A stretch of 64,000 bases of DNA. Source: Archangium gephyra. Lineage in GTDB: Bacteria > Myxococcota > Myxococcia > Myxococcales > Myxococcaceae. Shown here in pieces: positions 35,311 through 43,500 of the stretch. The number at the start of each line of letters is the position of its first letter. Position 1 is the stretch's first letter. The notes under the pieces were generated by a model. That model was given only the letters and a program-made list of their open reading frames with translations, had not been told where the DNA came from and searched no databases. The stretch spans positions 4,348,501-4,412,500 of the forward strand of contig NZ_CP011509.1 of the NCBI RefSeq assembly GCF_001027285.1. Direction: 5' to 3'. The translations under genes were made by a program, and so were the position numbers.

Positions 35311-35344
35311 GGTCACGACGGCACGGACCGAGGGGACGAAGCGG

Positions 35345-35887
35345 GTGGACCACAGCACGCGGGAACAGCTCCAGCGGTGGATGGCGCGGCTCGCCGAGGG
35401 CGACCGGGAGGCCTTCACGCCGGCCTTCGCCTGCCTCCAGCCGCTGCTGGAGCGCTTCTGTGCACGGTTGCTGCCATGCCGCGAGGACGCCGAGGACGCG
35501 GCGCAGGCGGCCCTGCTGAAGGTGTTCGCCCGGGCCTCGGAGTACGACGCGGCGCGTGAGGCCCTGCCGTGGGTGTTGGGCATCGCCGCGTACGAGTGCC
35601 GCACCGTGCTCAAGGCGCGGGCGCGCCGGCGCGAAGCCCCCGAGACGGAGGGCACGGAGGTGGTGGACGGGGCCGCGGGGCCCGAGGCGCGACTGCTCGC
35701 GGAGGACTTGAGGCACGCGCTGGCGGAGGTGATGGGCGGATTGAGGCCGGAGGATGTGGAGACCCTGGAGGCGGCCATGGGAGAGCGGGAGCGGCCCGCG
35801 ATTCCTGGCGCCACGTTCCGCAAACGGCTCGAGCGTTCGCTCGGGCGGCTGCGCGAGGCATGGAGGATGCGGCATGGTGTCGAGTGA
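35345..35887 (+). CDS. ECF-type sigma-70 family factor
   Basis: A 180-residue factor with GTG start. Region 2 is seen as DREAFTPAFACLQPLLERFCARLLPCREDAEDAAQAALLKVFARA and ALPWVLGIAAYECRTVLKAR. Region 4 is shorter and weaker (VMGGLRPEDVETLEAAMGERERP, then FRKRLERSLGRLREAWR), as in the RNA-polymerase sigma-like factors of myxobacteria. It should redirect RNA polymerase to a small regulon, possibly including itself. The following membrane-protein gene overlaps its 3' end by 14 bases and may act as its anti-sigma or sensor. Confidence 0.88.
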   Translation: MDHSTREQLQRWMARLAEGDREAFTPAFACLQPLLERFCARLLPCREDAEDAAQAALLKVFARASEYDAAREALPWVLGIAAYECRTVLKARARRREAPETEGTEVVDGAAGPEARLLAEDLRHALAEVMGGLRPEDVETLEAAMGERERPAIPGATFRKRLERSLGRLREAWRMRHGVE

Positions 35888-36418
35888 GCTGATGCGCCTC
35901 CAGCGGCGCGCGCGCAGGGCCTACGAGTGGGGACGCTTCCGGGCCGCGCTGCCCGGGGCCCTGTACGCGGTGGGGGCGACGGTGATGGCGGCCCTGCTCC
36001 AGCACCGGGTGCGGCCCGCCCTGCTCGTCCTGGGGGACTGCTGGTGCTGCTGTGCCTCGGGTTGGGCTGGTGGGGGCGGCAGTGGGATCGGGCGGTGGCT
36101 CCCGGGCTGCTCGCCGGACTGTTTCCCTTGCTGCTCCCCTTCGTGGTCAGCGGGGCGGGACATGTCTGCTACACCGGTGGCTGCCGCGCCTTCTGCCTCA
36201 TGACCTGCGTGGGCGGAGGGCTGGCCGCCGGGGCCATCCTCGCGTTCGCGGCGCTCCGGCGCACCGAGGGGCAGGACCGCTTCCTCCTGGCCTCGGGCAC
36301 GGTGGCCACGCTCTGCGGTTCCCTGGGCTGCGTCCTCTATGGCTTGAGCGGAGTGCTCGGGCTGGTGGCGGGCCTGGCCCTCGTGTCGATGCCCGTGCTC
36401 ATCCTGCGCCGGGCCTGA
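35874..36418 (+). pseudogene. ECF-linked polytopic membrane protein, frameshifted
   Basis: Two overlapping frames make one sensible protein. The first frame, from ATG 35874, reads MVSSELMRLQRRARRAYEWG, a TM near ALYAVGATVMAALL, and RPALLVLG. The second takes over at about 36036 with LLVLLCLGLGWWGRQWDRAV, then three more TMs and the Cys-rich HVCYTGGCRAFCLMTC, to the stop at 36418. One extra G in the run 36032-36036 restores a continuous 181-residue protein with five or six TMs. The N-terminus is short and basic, so anti-sigma function would be unusual. Either a new pseudogene or a base-calling error. Confidence 0.8.
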
Positions 36419-36482
36419 CACTCCCTTCACCCCTGGCTGTGATTGCCCGCCTGGACTCGCTTCCGGGCGGAAAGGAATCCCC

Positions 36483-37424
36483 ATGTCCTCGCTCCTGTCC
36501 CTCCCCCTCGCACTGCTGCTCCACGCCGCTCCCGCCGCCACCCCCGAGCCCGTGCTCTTCGCCCCGGGCGTGGTGTCCACCGGCCACGAGGAGTTCGGCA
36601 TCACGTTCTCGCCGGATGGGCGCACGGTGGTGTTCAACCGGGCGGACCCCACGCGCTTCAAGTTCCAGCTGCTGATGGTCTCCCACTGGCGGGACGGCCG
36701 CTGGACGGCGCCCGAGGTGCTGCCCTTCTCGGGCCGCTACCGGGACATCGACCCGGCCTTCACTCCGGACGGCAGGCGGCTCTTCTTCGCCTCGGTGCGG
36801 CCCCAGTCCTCGGGCGAGGCGGTGCACGCGGACTTCGACGTCTGGTTCGTCGAGCGCACGGACAAGGGCTGGGGGACGCCGCGGCTGGCCGAGGGCCTCA
36901 ACACCCCGGAGGCCGAGACGAACACCTCGGTGACGCGCGAGGGCGCCGTCTACGTGACCCGCAGCCCGAAGGATGGCAAGCGGCGCATCTACCGGCACGC
37001 GCCGCAGGGGGCGGGGTGGGGCCCGGGCGAGCCGCTGCCGGAGGTCATCAACTCGGGCCACGGGGACGGCAACCACTTCGTGGACGCGGAGGAGCGCTAC
37101 CTCGTCTTCTCCTCGCAGCGGCCGGGAGGGATGGCACCGGAGGCCTATGACCTGTACGTCAGTGAGCGGAAGGACGGCCACTGGGGCATGCCGCGCAACC
37201 TGGGACCGGCCATCAACCGGCTCGATGGGGGGCTCACCCCGACGGTGGTGCCCGCGCGGGGCTCGCTCGTCTACGCCCAGCGGCGGCCCTTCCTCTCCGA
37301 GATGCCCGAGCGTCCGCTGACCACGAAGGAGTTCGCCACGAGGCTGGAGTCGCCGGGCAACGGAAATGGCGACTTCTACGAAGTGCAACTCACGGCGGTG
37401 GGGCTGCCCACGCCGGGCAGGTAG
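36483..37424 (+). CDS. Exported PD40/WD40-like beta-propeller protein
   Basis: A 313-residue protein with a signal peptide (LLSLPLALLLHAAPAA). TolB-like PD40 repeats follow, each with a F(S/T)PDGR(T/R)(L/V)xF core: ITFSPDGRTVVFNRADP, PAFTPDGRRLFFASVRP, FVDAEERYLVFSSQRPGG and others. It likely folds into a five- or six-bladed propeller in the periplasm, binding a protein or carbohydrate. It is close to the frameshifted membrane gene (64 bases). Confidence 0.85.
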   Translation: MSSLLSLPLALLLHAAPAATPEPVLFAPGVVSTGHEEFGITFSPDGRTVVFNRADPTRFKFQLLMVSHWRDGRWTAPEVLPFSGRYRDIDPAFTPDGRRLFFASVRPQSSGEAVHADFDVWFVERTDKGWGTPRLAEGLNTPEAETNTSVTREGAVYVTRSPKDGKRRIYRHAPQGAGWGPGEPLPEVINSGHGDGNHFVDAEERYLVFSSQRPGGMAPEAYDLYVSERKDGHWGMPRNLGPAINRLDGGLTPTVVPARGSLVYAQRRPFLSEMPERPLTTKEFATRLESPGNGNGDFYEVQLTAVGLPTPGR

Positions 37425-37472
37425 CGCGTGTGCTAAGGCCCCGCCTGAACGACACCGGGCGGGAGGCTCCCC

Positions 37473-38117
37473 TTGTCCAGATGCGTGGCCGTGCGGTGGA
37501 TGTTGGTGCTGCTCTTCCTTCTGCCCTCGGTGGCCCGGGCCGGGCGCTGGGAGGATTCGAGGCCGCTGCGGCTCGTGCAGGCGCCCGTCGTGGAGAGCAC
37601 GCCGAGGCTCCTCCCGGACCCCGTGCCGGTGGCGCCGCCCGTGCACCCCCTGTGGCAACGGTTGCTCGTCGAGGGAGGCGCGGGCGTGGGCACGGGCCTC
37701 GCGGGAGCGCTCGTCGGCCTGGGGACATACATGCTCGGGAGCGGTGTCCGGCTCCTGGAGCCCGGTGAGGGGCCCACGGTCCTTCCCTTCATGCTGGTGG
37801 GAGCGGCCATCGGTTTCCCGCTGGGCGTCTGGTGGGGCGGCGAGCTGATGGCGGGAGACGGGAGCCTGCTCGCGACGTTAGGGGGCGCCGCCGTGGGAGG
37901 GCTCGGGGCGGTGGGGCTGTGGGCGTTGTCCGAGCGCTCGCGCCCGCCGCTCTCCGGCGTGCTCACGGGTGTGGCCATCCCCCTGCCCGTGGTGGGCGCC
38001 TTCCTGGGGTACGAGCTCTCCTCCGGCATCCGGAAGAGGGCGAAGGGGCTCCAGCTGCGGCCGGCCCTCGTCCTCTCCTCCCGCCACCAGGCGCTGGTGC
38101 TGGCCGGTTGCTTCTGA
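37473..38117 (+). CDS. Exported glycine-rich membrane protein of unknown function
   Basis: 214 residues. A TTG start at 37473 has a good GGGAGG site; an internal ATG at 37500 also gives a signal (MLVLLFLLPSVARA). After a Pro-rich segment the rest is four Gly/Ala-rich hydrophobic stretches (GAGVGTGLAGALVGLGTYML, then FMLVGAAIGFPLGVWWGGEL and others). These resemble a glycine-zipper membrane domain. No family is recognised. It is monocistronic, 48 bases after the propeller gene. Confidence 0.65.
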   Translation: MSRCVAVRWMLVLLFLLPSVARAGRWEDSRPLRLVQAPVVESTPRLLPDPVPVAPPVHPLWQRLLVEGGAGVGTGLAGALVGLGTYMLGSGVRLLEPGEGPTVLPFMLVGAAIGFPLGVWWGGELMAGDGSLLATLGGAAVGGLGAVGLWALSERSRPPLSGVLTGVAIPLPVVGAFLGYELSSGIRKRAKGLQLRPALVLSSRHQALVLAGCF

Positions 38118-38223
38118 GGGCTCGCGGGCCGGAGAGGCGTCCGGCCCCCGACAGCGCCATGGACAGGACGAACGGAGCACGAGCCGGGTGGTCCTGAAGG
38201 GGAGGGCATGGTACCCCCGGTGT

Positions 38224-39483
38224 GTGAGCGACACCTTTGACCAGCTCGGCCTGTCCCCCGAGTCCCTCGACGCCGTCCGCCGCGCGCGGTTCGAGCGGCC
38301 CACGCCCATCCAGGCGCAAGCCATTCCCCCGGCGCTCGCGGGCCGGGACGTCATCGGCTGCGCGGCCACGGGCACGGGGAAGACCGCCGCGTACGTGCTG
38401 CCGCTGGTGGAACGCTTTGCCGGCCGCAAGGGGACGCTGGGGCTGGTGCTCGCGCCCACCCGCGAGCTGGTGCAGCAGATCTCCGGGCCGGTGGACTTCT
38501 TCGGGGGTCCGCGCGGCGTCACGCACGCGGTGGTCATCGGCGGCGAGGACATGGAGGCGCAGGCCGAGGCCCTGAAGCGCCGGCCCACGCTGGTGCTGGC
38601 CACGCCGGGGCGGCTGGTGGATCTGTTGGGGTCTCGTGTCGCGGCGTTCCCGCAGCTGGAGGCCCTGGTGCTGGACGAGGCGGACCGGATGCTGGACATG
38701 GGCTTCCAGCCGCAGCTCGAGGCCATCCTCGCGGCGCTGCCCCGGCGGCGGCAGACGCTGCTGTTCTCCGCGACGCTGGGGCCGGACGTGAGCCGCTTCG
38801 CCCGCGAGGAGCTGAACCGGCCGGTGCGGGTGGAGGTGACGCGCAGTGGGACGCCCGCCGAGCGCGCCGAGCAGCGGCTGTACGTGGTGAAGCCCGAGGA
38901 GAAGTCCGCGCTGCTGTTGACGCTGCTGGCGAGGGACGAGGCGACGGCGCTCATCTTCGCGGCGTCGAAGGAGCGGGCGGACAAGGTGCACAAGGCGCTG
39001 GAGCGGGCGGGGTACCGGTGCGGGGTGCTGCACGCGGACCGGACGCAGAGCCAGCGCACCCAGACGATGAAGGCCTTCCGCGAGGGGACGTACCGGTGCC
39101 TGGTGGCCACGGACATCGCGGCGCGCGGGCTGGACGTGGAGGACGTGGGGCACGTCATCAACTACGACCTGCCGCACGCGCCGGAGGACTACGTGCACCG
39201 GATTGGCCGCACGGCGCGCGCCTCGGCGAGTGGCGTGGCTTCGACGTTCGTCACGGCGAAGGACCGGCTGATGACCGAGCGCATCGAGCAGATCATGCGG
39301 GCCGGTATTCCCCGCGCGACGGTGCCGCGCGAGGACCCCGTCTTCCAGGCGGAGTGGGAGCGCCACCAGGCGGCACAGCGCGACCCGGGCCCTCCGCAGA
39401 AGGACCACGGGGTGTCCAAGCGGGACTCGGGGCAGGCCCCGGGCCGGCACGCGAAGTCGCACGGGCGCACGCCTCGGAAGTGA
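38224..39483 (+). CDS. DEAD-box ATP-dependent RNA helicase (RhlE-like)
   Basis: A 419-residue protein with all core motifs: Q motif (RFERPTPIQAQAIP), I ATGTGKT, Ia APTREL, Ib TPGR, II DEAD (VLDEADRMLDMGFQPQ), III SAT, IV LIFAAS, V ATDIAARGLD and VI HRIGRTAR. The C-terminal ~50 residues are basic and Gln/His-rich, a likely RNA-binding tail. It would unwind RNA in ribosome assembly or mRNA decay. The start GTG gives the usual family beginning (SDTFDQLGLSPE). Confidence 0.95.
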   Translation: MSDTFDQLGLSPESLDAVRRARFERPTPIQAQAIPPALAGRDVIGCAATGTGKTAAYVLPLVERFAGRKGTLGLVLAPTRELVQQISGPVDFFGGPRGVTHAVVIGGEDMEAQAEALKRRPTLVLATPGRLVDLLGSRVAAFPQLEALVLDEADRMLDMGFQPQLEAILAALPRRRQTLLFSATLGPDVSRFAREELNRPVRVEVTRSGTPAERAEQRLYVVKPEEKSALLLTLLARDEATALIFAASKERADKVHKALERAGYRCGVLHADRTQSQRTQTMKAFREGTYRCLVATDIAARGLDVEDVGHVINYDLPHAPEDYVHRIGRTARASASGVASTFVTAKDRLMTERIEQIMRAGIPRATVPREDPVFQAEWERHQAAQRDPGPPQKDHGVSKRDSGQAPGRHAKSHGRTPRK

Positions 39484-39513
39484 GGCGGGAGGCGCGAGCC
39501 CGGCGTTGGAGGA

Positions 39514-40839
39514 CTACTGGAGCTCGACGTAGGAGAGGAGCCGGGTCGTCCGGGTCTCCACGTACGGGCCGCCGGACAGGCTTCCGGTGAAGAAGCTCGC
39601 GTAGCCGCTCGCGTTGGCCTGCCAGCTGGTGGTCGCCCACACGCGGTAGGAGCCCGCGGGGAAGGTGGTGACCGGGGCGCTGTCCGCGGGCAGGGTGAAG
39701 GGCGTGAACGAGGTGATGGACGTGGGGGCCACCACGCTCCAATCCAGGGGACCCGGCCCGATCGTCGCGCCGAGCTCCACCTCCGTCAGGTGCGCGGAGG
39801 GATCGGGACTCCAACGCAGGACGAGGCCGGTGCGCGAGGCGCTGGCCGGGGCTTCCAGGGTCCCCACTGCGGGCGAGGTGATGCTCAGCGGGCTCAGGAA
39901 GGTGACCTGCGCGGACGAGCCGGCGCCCACGGGCATCTCCGTCTGGACCTGTCCACCCGGCAGCTTCGCCGCCTCACCCGAGGAGACGCTGAGCATCGGG
40001 GGGAGGGTGTCGAAGGGGGCCATTCGGGCAATCATCGGCACGGAGAGGGGCTGCGTCCCGGAGGCGCTCGTGCTGAAGAGGACCTGGCCGCCGAGGATGT
40101 ACCGGAGCGAGGTGTTCAGGGTGGTGTCCGGGAGCTCGCCGCCCGCGACTGTCACGCCGAGCGACTGGTCCACCGGGTGGTCGAGTGCGACGTCCTGACC
40201 ACTGACAGTGGTGCCGGCGCTCACGGAGATGTCGCGCTTGAGTCCGACCCGGACGACCTTTCCCTCGGTGCCCTCGGTCTCCTTGGCGAAGAGGTCCACC
40301 TTGCCGGGAGCCTCACCGCGGATGTCGATGCTGAAGGAGCCATCCTCGGACAGGGTCGTGATGCCGTAGAGGCCATTGCCGACCACGGTGACGGAGAGGG
40401 CACTGGGATTGGCCGCGCCCGTCACCCTACCGGTGACCGTGCCCTGCCTGGTGAAGGGGAGTGCCCCCAGGAGATAGAGCGAACTCGGCAGCCGGACCTC
40501 GGGTCCGTTGAGCGCGAGGTAGGTCTTCGCCTGCACCGTTCCAGTGGAGCGCACCATCACCAGCGTCACGTCTTGCGGCCCCGTGATGGCGGGGTCCCGG
40601 AAGTGCACCACGCCGCTGTTGTCGAGGCGCGCGCGGTGCTTGCTGCCATCGCCGAGCAACACGTCGACGTTCCTGTACAGCTGCAAGGTGGAGGTGACGT
40701 ACTCCGGCATGTGGACGGTGAACGTGGGAGCAGTGGGTTCCTGCCCTGTGCCGCCGTCGGGAGTCGGGTCGACAGGGGCGGGAGAGGGACAACCAACGAG
40801 AAGCAGAACGAGGAGCGGAATCAATCGGGTCTGGGTCAT
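39514..40839 (-). CDS. Lipoprotein with CarboxypepD_reg-like beta domains
   Basis: A 441-residue protein whose start is set by a signal peptide with lipobox LLLVGCPS. The mature protein is beta-rich: a Pro/Thr-rich N-terminus, and at ~130-220 a carboxypeptidase-regulatory-like sandwich (TVTGRVTGAANPSALSVTVVG, then DGSFSIDIRGEAPGKVDL). A fibronectin-like C-terminus follows (LVLRWSPDPSAHLTEVELGA). It probably sits on the outer surface. No function can be assigned, and no enzymatic motif is seen. Confidence 0.78.
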   Translation of the reverse strand: MTQTRLIPLLVLLLVGCPSPAPVDPTPDGGTGQEPTAPTFTVHMPEYVTSTLQLYRNVDVLLGDGSKHRARLDNSGVVHFRDPAITGPQDVTLVMVRSTGTVQAKTYLALNGPEVRLPSSLYLLGALPFTRQGTVTGRVTGAANPSALSVTVVGNGLYGITTLSEDGSFSIDIRGEAPGKVDLFAKETEGTEGKVVRVGLKRDISVSAGTTVSGQDVALDHPVDQSLGVTVAGGELPDTTLNTSLRYILGGQVLFSTSASGTQPLSVPMIARMAPFDTLPPMLSVSSGEAAKLPGGQVQTEMPVGAGSSAQVTFLSPLSITSPAVGTLEAPASASRTGLVLRWSPDPSAHLTEVELGATIGPGPLDWSVVAPTSITSFTPFTLPADSAPVTTFPAGSYRVWATTSWQANASGYASFFTGSLSGGPYVETRTTRLLSYVELQ

Positions 40840-41011
40840 CGCGCGGCACCAGACGGTTGTGCACCGAGGAGCCTGACGGAGGGCCGATGAGAAATGTGAA
40901 TGGGTTTCTTGAGCCTGGCTCGGAGGTCCCAGGTGTCCCCAGAGATGAGGTCGTTCCACCCCATGTCCGGAGTCCTTCACTGTCTCCCTCGTAGGACCCT
41001 CCACTGCGGGC

Positions 41012-41995
41012 ATGGAGACAGGACGTGCCTGGTTGGTGCTCTCTCTGGGAGCAGAGCGCGAATACGCAGGGAACGTGGGGTATGCCGATGAGTTGGAGAC
41101 GGTCTACCGCTACGACAGCTTCGTTCCGAATCATCTGCAGATGAGCGAAGGCGATCTCCTGCTCCTCTGCGATCGCAAGGCCGTGCTGGGGATCGCGCGG
41201 ATCTCCTGGATCCATCGCTACGACGAGCCCAAGAAGTTGAGGCGCTGCTCGGTCTGCAGGATTGCGACCATCAAGGAACGCAAGGAGAAGCGTCCTCGGT
41301 ACAAGTGCAGGGATGGCCACGAGTTCGATGAGCCCGTGGAGACGTTGGAGCCATGCACCCATTACGCGGCGTACTTCGATAGAGCGTTCCGCAGGGTTCC
41401 CGGAACCATCTCCGTGCAGGAGGTGCGGCAGGCTTGTCCGAGGTACAACGGACAGCTCGCCATGCAGGAGGTGGAACTGGCGCGCCTGGAGGGAGCTTCG
41501 AGGGCGCTGCTTGGGCTGGCGGAGGCGCTGCCCGAAGGAGGCCCGGGTCTTGGCCTCGTGGCCAACGATGCTTCAGAGGACTCGTATGTTCCTGATGGGC
41601 GGGATGAACGAGAGCGCACCGCCCGGCAGATACGTGCGCGCCGGGGACAGGCTGCCTTCCGGCAGAAGCTGCGCGAGCGCTTCCATGACACGTGCCTGGT
41701 GACCCGGTGCAGGTTGTCAGATCTGCTCGAGGCAGCGCACATCTCTCCCTATCGGGGCGAGAAGGACAACCATCCCTCGAACGGGTTGTTGCTCCGTGCA
41801 GACATCCACACGCTCTTTGATCTGGACCTGCTCGGAATCAATCCGGAGACACTCCAGATCAGCCTGCACCCCAGGTTGAGAGGCATGGGTTACGAGAATT
41901 TCGCAGGTGCGGTACTTGCCTGCGATTCACAACTGCTGAGCAGGGAGGCGCTGGAGTTCCGCTGGAGGAGATTCCAGGCGGGCATGCTGAAGTAG
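41012..41995 (+). CDS. HNH endonuclease with N-terminal PUA/EVE-like and zinc modules
   Basis: 327 residues. The N-terminal ~75 residues (RAWLVLSLGAEREYAGNVGY, VYRYDSFVPNHLQMSEGD, AVLGIARISWIHRY) resemble PUA/EVE-type modified-base readers. A zinc-finger pair follows (CSVC...YKCRDGHEF) and then a linker. The HNH_2 domain has RERFHDTCLVTRCRLSDLLEAAHISPY, NHPSNGLLLRADIHTLFDLDLL. This reader-plus-HNH layout is that of type IV, modification-dependent restriction enzymes, so antiphage defence is plausible. G+C is visibly lower than in the surrounding genes. It precedes the toxin-immunity-like pair. Confidence 0.82.
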   Translation: METGRAWLVLSLGAEREYAGNVGYADELETVYRYDSFVPNHLQMSEGDLLLLCDRKAVLGIARISWIHRYDEPKKLRRCSVCRIATIKERKEKRPRYKCRDGHEFDEPVETLEPCTHYAAYFDRAFRRVPGTISVQEVRQACPRYNGQLAMQEVELARLEGASRALLGLAEALPEGGPGLGLVANDASEDSYVPDGRDERERTARQIRARRGQAAFRQKLRERFHDTCLVTRCRLSDLLEAAHISPYRGEKDNHPSNGLLLRADIHTLFDLDLLGINPETLQISLHPRLRGMGYENFAGAVLACDSQLLSREALEFRWRRFQAGMLK

Positions 41996-42037
41996 CCTCT
42001 CGTTAGAACCCAGGAGCATGGAGCACAGAGAGGTGTC

Positions 42038-42883
42038 ATGCGACGGTTATGGTGGCTTGTTTCTCTGTCACTCCTGTTGGCGTGTGCTTCCAGGCGGTCG
42101 AACTCGGTTGATCCGCAGGAGCATGGCACTTCGGACGAGTCGCCTGCGCACAGTGAGGCCATAACCGAGGAGGTGCCAGCCGAGTCCTGTCCGCAGGTCG
42201 TTCTAGCGGGAGGGCAGGGCAAGTCGGAAGTGCCCTCCATGATTGGTGCCAGACCACTCACGATGGCCCTCCTGCGGCAATTGGCTCAGAGTCAGGGCAT
42301 TGGTATTTCTGGCCCGGAGGTCACACGCAACCGTGAGATCGGACGCGCTCTTCAATTCGCCGTGGGGCGGAGCCTCGACATTCCGGAGAACTTCCGACGG
42401 TTTCCTACTGCGGCACGGAGTCGGTACTCCAGTGTCGTGCCGGACGGGTTGTTACTGGCTGGCTGTCTCCACCTGCTCGGTGGCGTGTCCTTCAATCCCC
42501 AGGGTGCGTTCCTCGAAGTCATCAATCCGGACTTCCTCGAGGTGAAGGGCCGAAACGGTCCCATCACGCTCTCGACGGCTCATGGACAACTCCTGGGTCT
42601 CATTGATGCACTCTCTCTGATACGTAAACCCTCTAGTTCCATATTTGGAGCCAGGCAGCCGCGCCCCGCACTGCTGCTTGTGACGACAGAGGATACGAAA
42701 GTGGACAGGGAACTGGTTTGGGAAGCAGCAAAGCGGAATGTGGCCCTCTTCCAATCCTTCGTCCTGGAGAAGGATGGCTGGTTGATGGTCGGTCCCTTCA
42801 ACCAACTTACCCGCTTTGCGGATGTTCCACCCCAATTCGAGCTCGCCTCCGAGCCAGAGCAGTTGGTGCCGGAAAGGAAGTAA
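42038..42883 (+). CDS. Lipoprotein with PD-(D/E)xK nuclease-like domain (putative SitA-type toxin)
   Basis: 281 residues with a type II signal (SLLLACAS, Cys16) and a ~70-residue low-complexity spacer. The C-terminal ~190 residues carry a restriction-endonuclease-fold signature: Glu near residue 100, PDG at 135-137, FLEVKG with E168 and K170, then Gln184 in AHGQLLGLIDAL. A nuclease attached to a lipoprotein leader makes sense only if it is delivered to another cell. In Myxococcus, SitA lipoprotein toxins are moved by TraA/TraB outer-membrane exchange and kept harmless by SitI. The next gene, five bases on, is a small soluble protein suited to immunity. G+C is low (48% in one counted line). 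Confidence 0.7.
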   Translation: MRRLWWLVSLSLLLACASRRSNSVDPQEHGTSDESPAHSEAITEEVPAESCPQVVLAGGQGKSEVPSMIGARPLTMALLRQLAQSQGIGISGPEVTRNREIGRALQFAVGRSLDIPENFRRFPTAARSRYSSVVPDGLLLAGCLHLLGGVSFNPQGAFLEVINPDFLEVKGRNGPITLSTAHGQLLGLIDALSLIRKPSSSIFGARQPRPALLLVTTEDTKVDRELVWEAAKRNVALFQSFVLEKDGWLMVGPFNQLTRFADVPPQFELASEPEQLVPERK

Positions 42884-42888
42884 CGCGG

Positions 42889-43473
42889 ATGGCGGGGTGG
42901 ATTGGGCTCTACGTGGATGAACCCGATATCGAGTTGCTGCGGGAACGGCTCAATCGGGATCCGGAGATTGCCTTCATTCTTCCCGAAGGACCGGGGCATT
43001 GGCGTGCGGTCTGGCAGATCGACGACGCCCAGGGACAGACAATGCTCTGGCATGTGCCGGGTGGTCCGCTGCCATTGCTCAGACGCGGTGCCGAGAAGGA
43101 TTCGCTCATCGAAGATCCCTTCGCGGGTTGGACAGCGTGCCGGGCGGGCCGCGACAAGACCGTGCCTTATTTCGGCCCGAGCTGGCCATCGGCGCTGCTG
43201 TTGAGCCTCTTCCCTCCGGGCTGGCGGGGACTACCGCGTGACTCCATCCCGGTGTCGGGTCTCGGGTGGTACGGGCGGATGATGGGCGTTTCTCCGCTCC
43301 CTACACGGCGTTGGTGGCAACGTTTCGGTAGTTGGATCCGGCGCCGCTCGGTACGGGTGACACGTGACGGACCGCTGTTCGAGCCGCATGCCGACATCTG
43401 GGCCATGCCCGCCGGATTGCGCGCCATCCAATCCGGCATGGAGCGCCGTTACGACTCGTACTCCTTCGGGTGA
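42889..43473 (+). CDS. Putative immunity protein paired with the nuclease lipoprotein
   Basis: 194 residues, no signal peptide or TM, so cytoplasmic. The sequence is Trp-rich: WIGLYVDEPDIELLRERLNR, HWRAVWQIDDAQG, TMLWHVPGGPLPLL, PFAGWTACRAG. The C-terminal half is basic around RRWWQRFGSWIRRRSV, then DIWAMPAGLRAIQSGMERRY. No known catalytic motif is visible. Its position, immediately downstream of and co-transcribed with a predicted toxic nuclease, is the basis for the immunity call. Base composition matches the partner rather than the flanking genome. Confidence 0.6.
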   Translation: MAGWIGLYVDEPDIELLRERLNRDPEIAFILPEGPGHWRAVWQIDDAQGQTMLWHVPGGPLPLLRRGAEKDSLIEDPFAGWTACRAGRDKTVPYFGPSWPSALLLSLFPPGWRGLPRDSIPVSGLGWYGRMMGVSPLPTRRWWQRFGSWIRRRSVRVTRDGPLFEPHADIWAMPAGLRAIQSGMERRYDSYSFG

Positions 43474-43500
43474 ACAGGTTTCCGACTGAAGTAGGCCTCC

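Larger units (their letters stand above)
35003..35344. other. Divergent regulatory region between tuf and the ECF sigma gene
   Basis: 342 bases without a standard gene. It contains the tuf leader with two hairpins, a possible 30-codon leader peptide on the minus strand (35216 to 35124, ending inside the first hairpin) and a good plus-strand promoter for the sigma gene. Confidence 0.6.
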
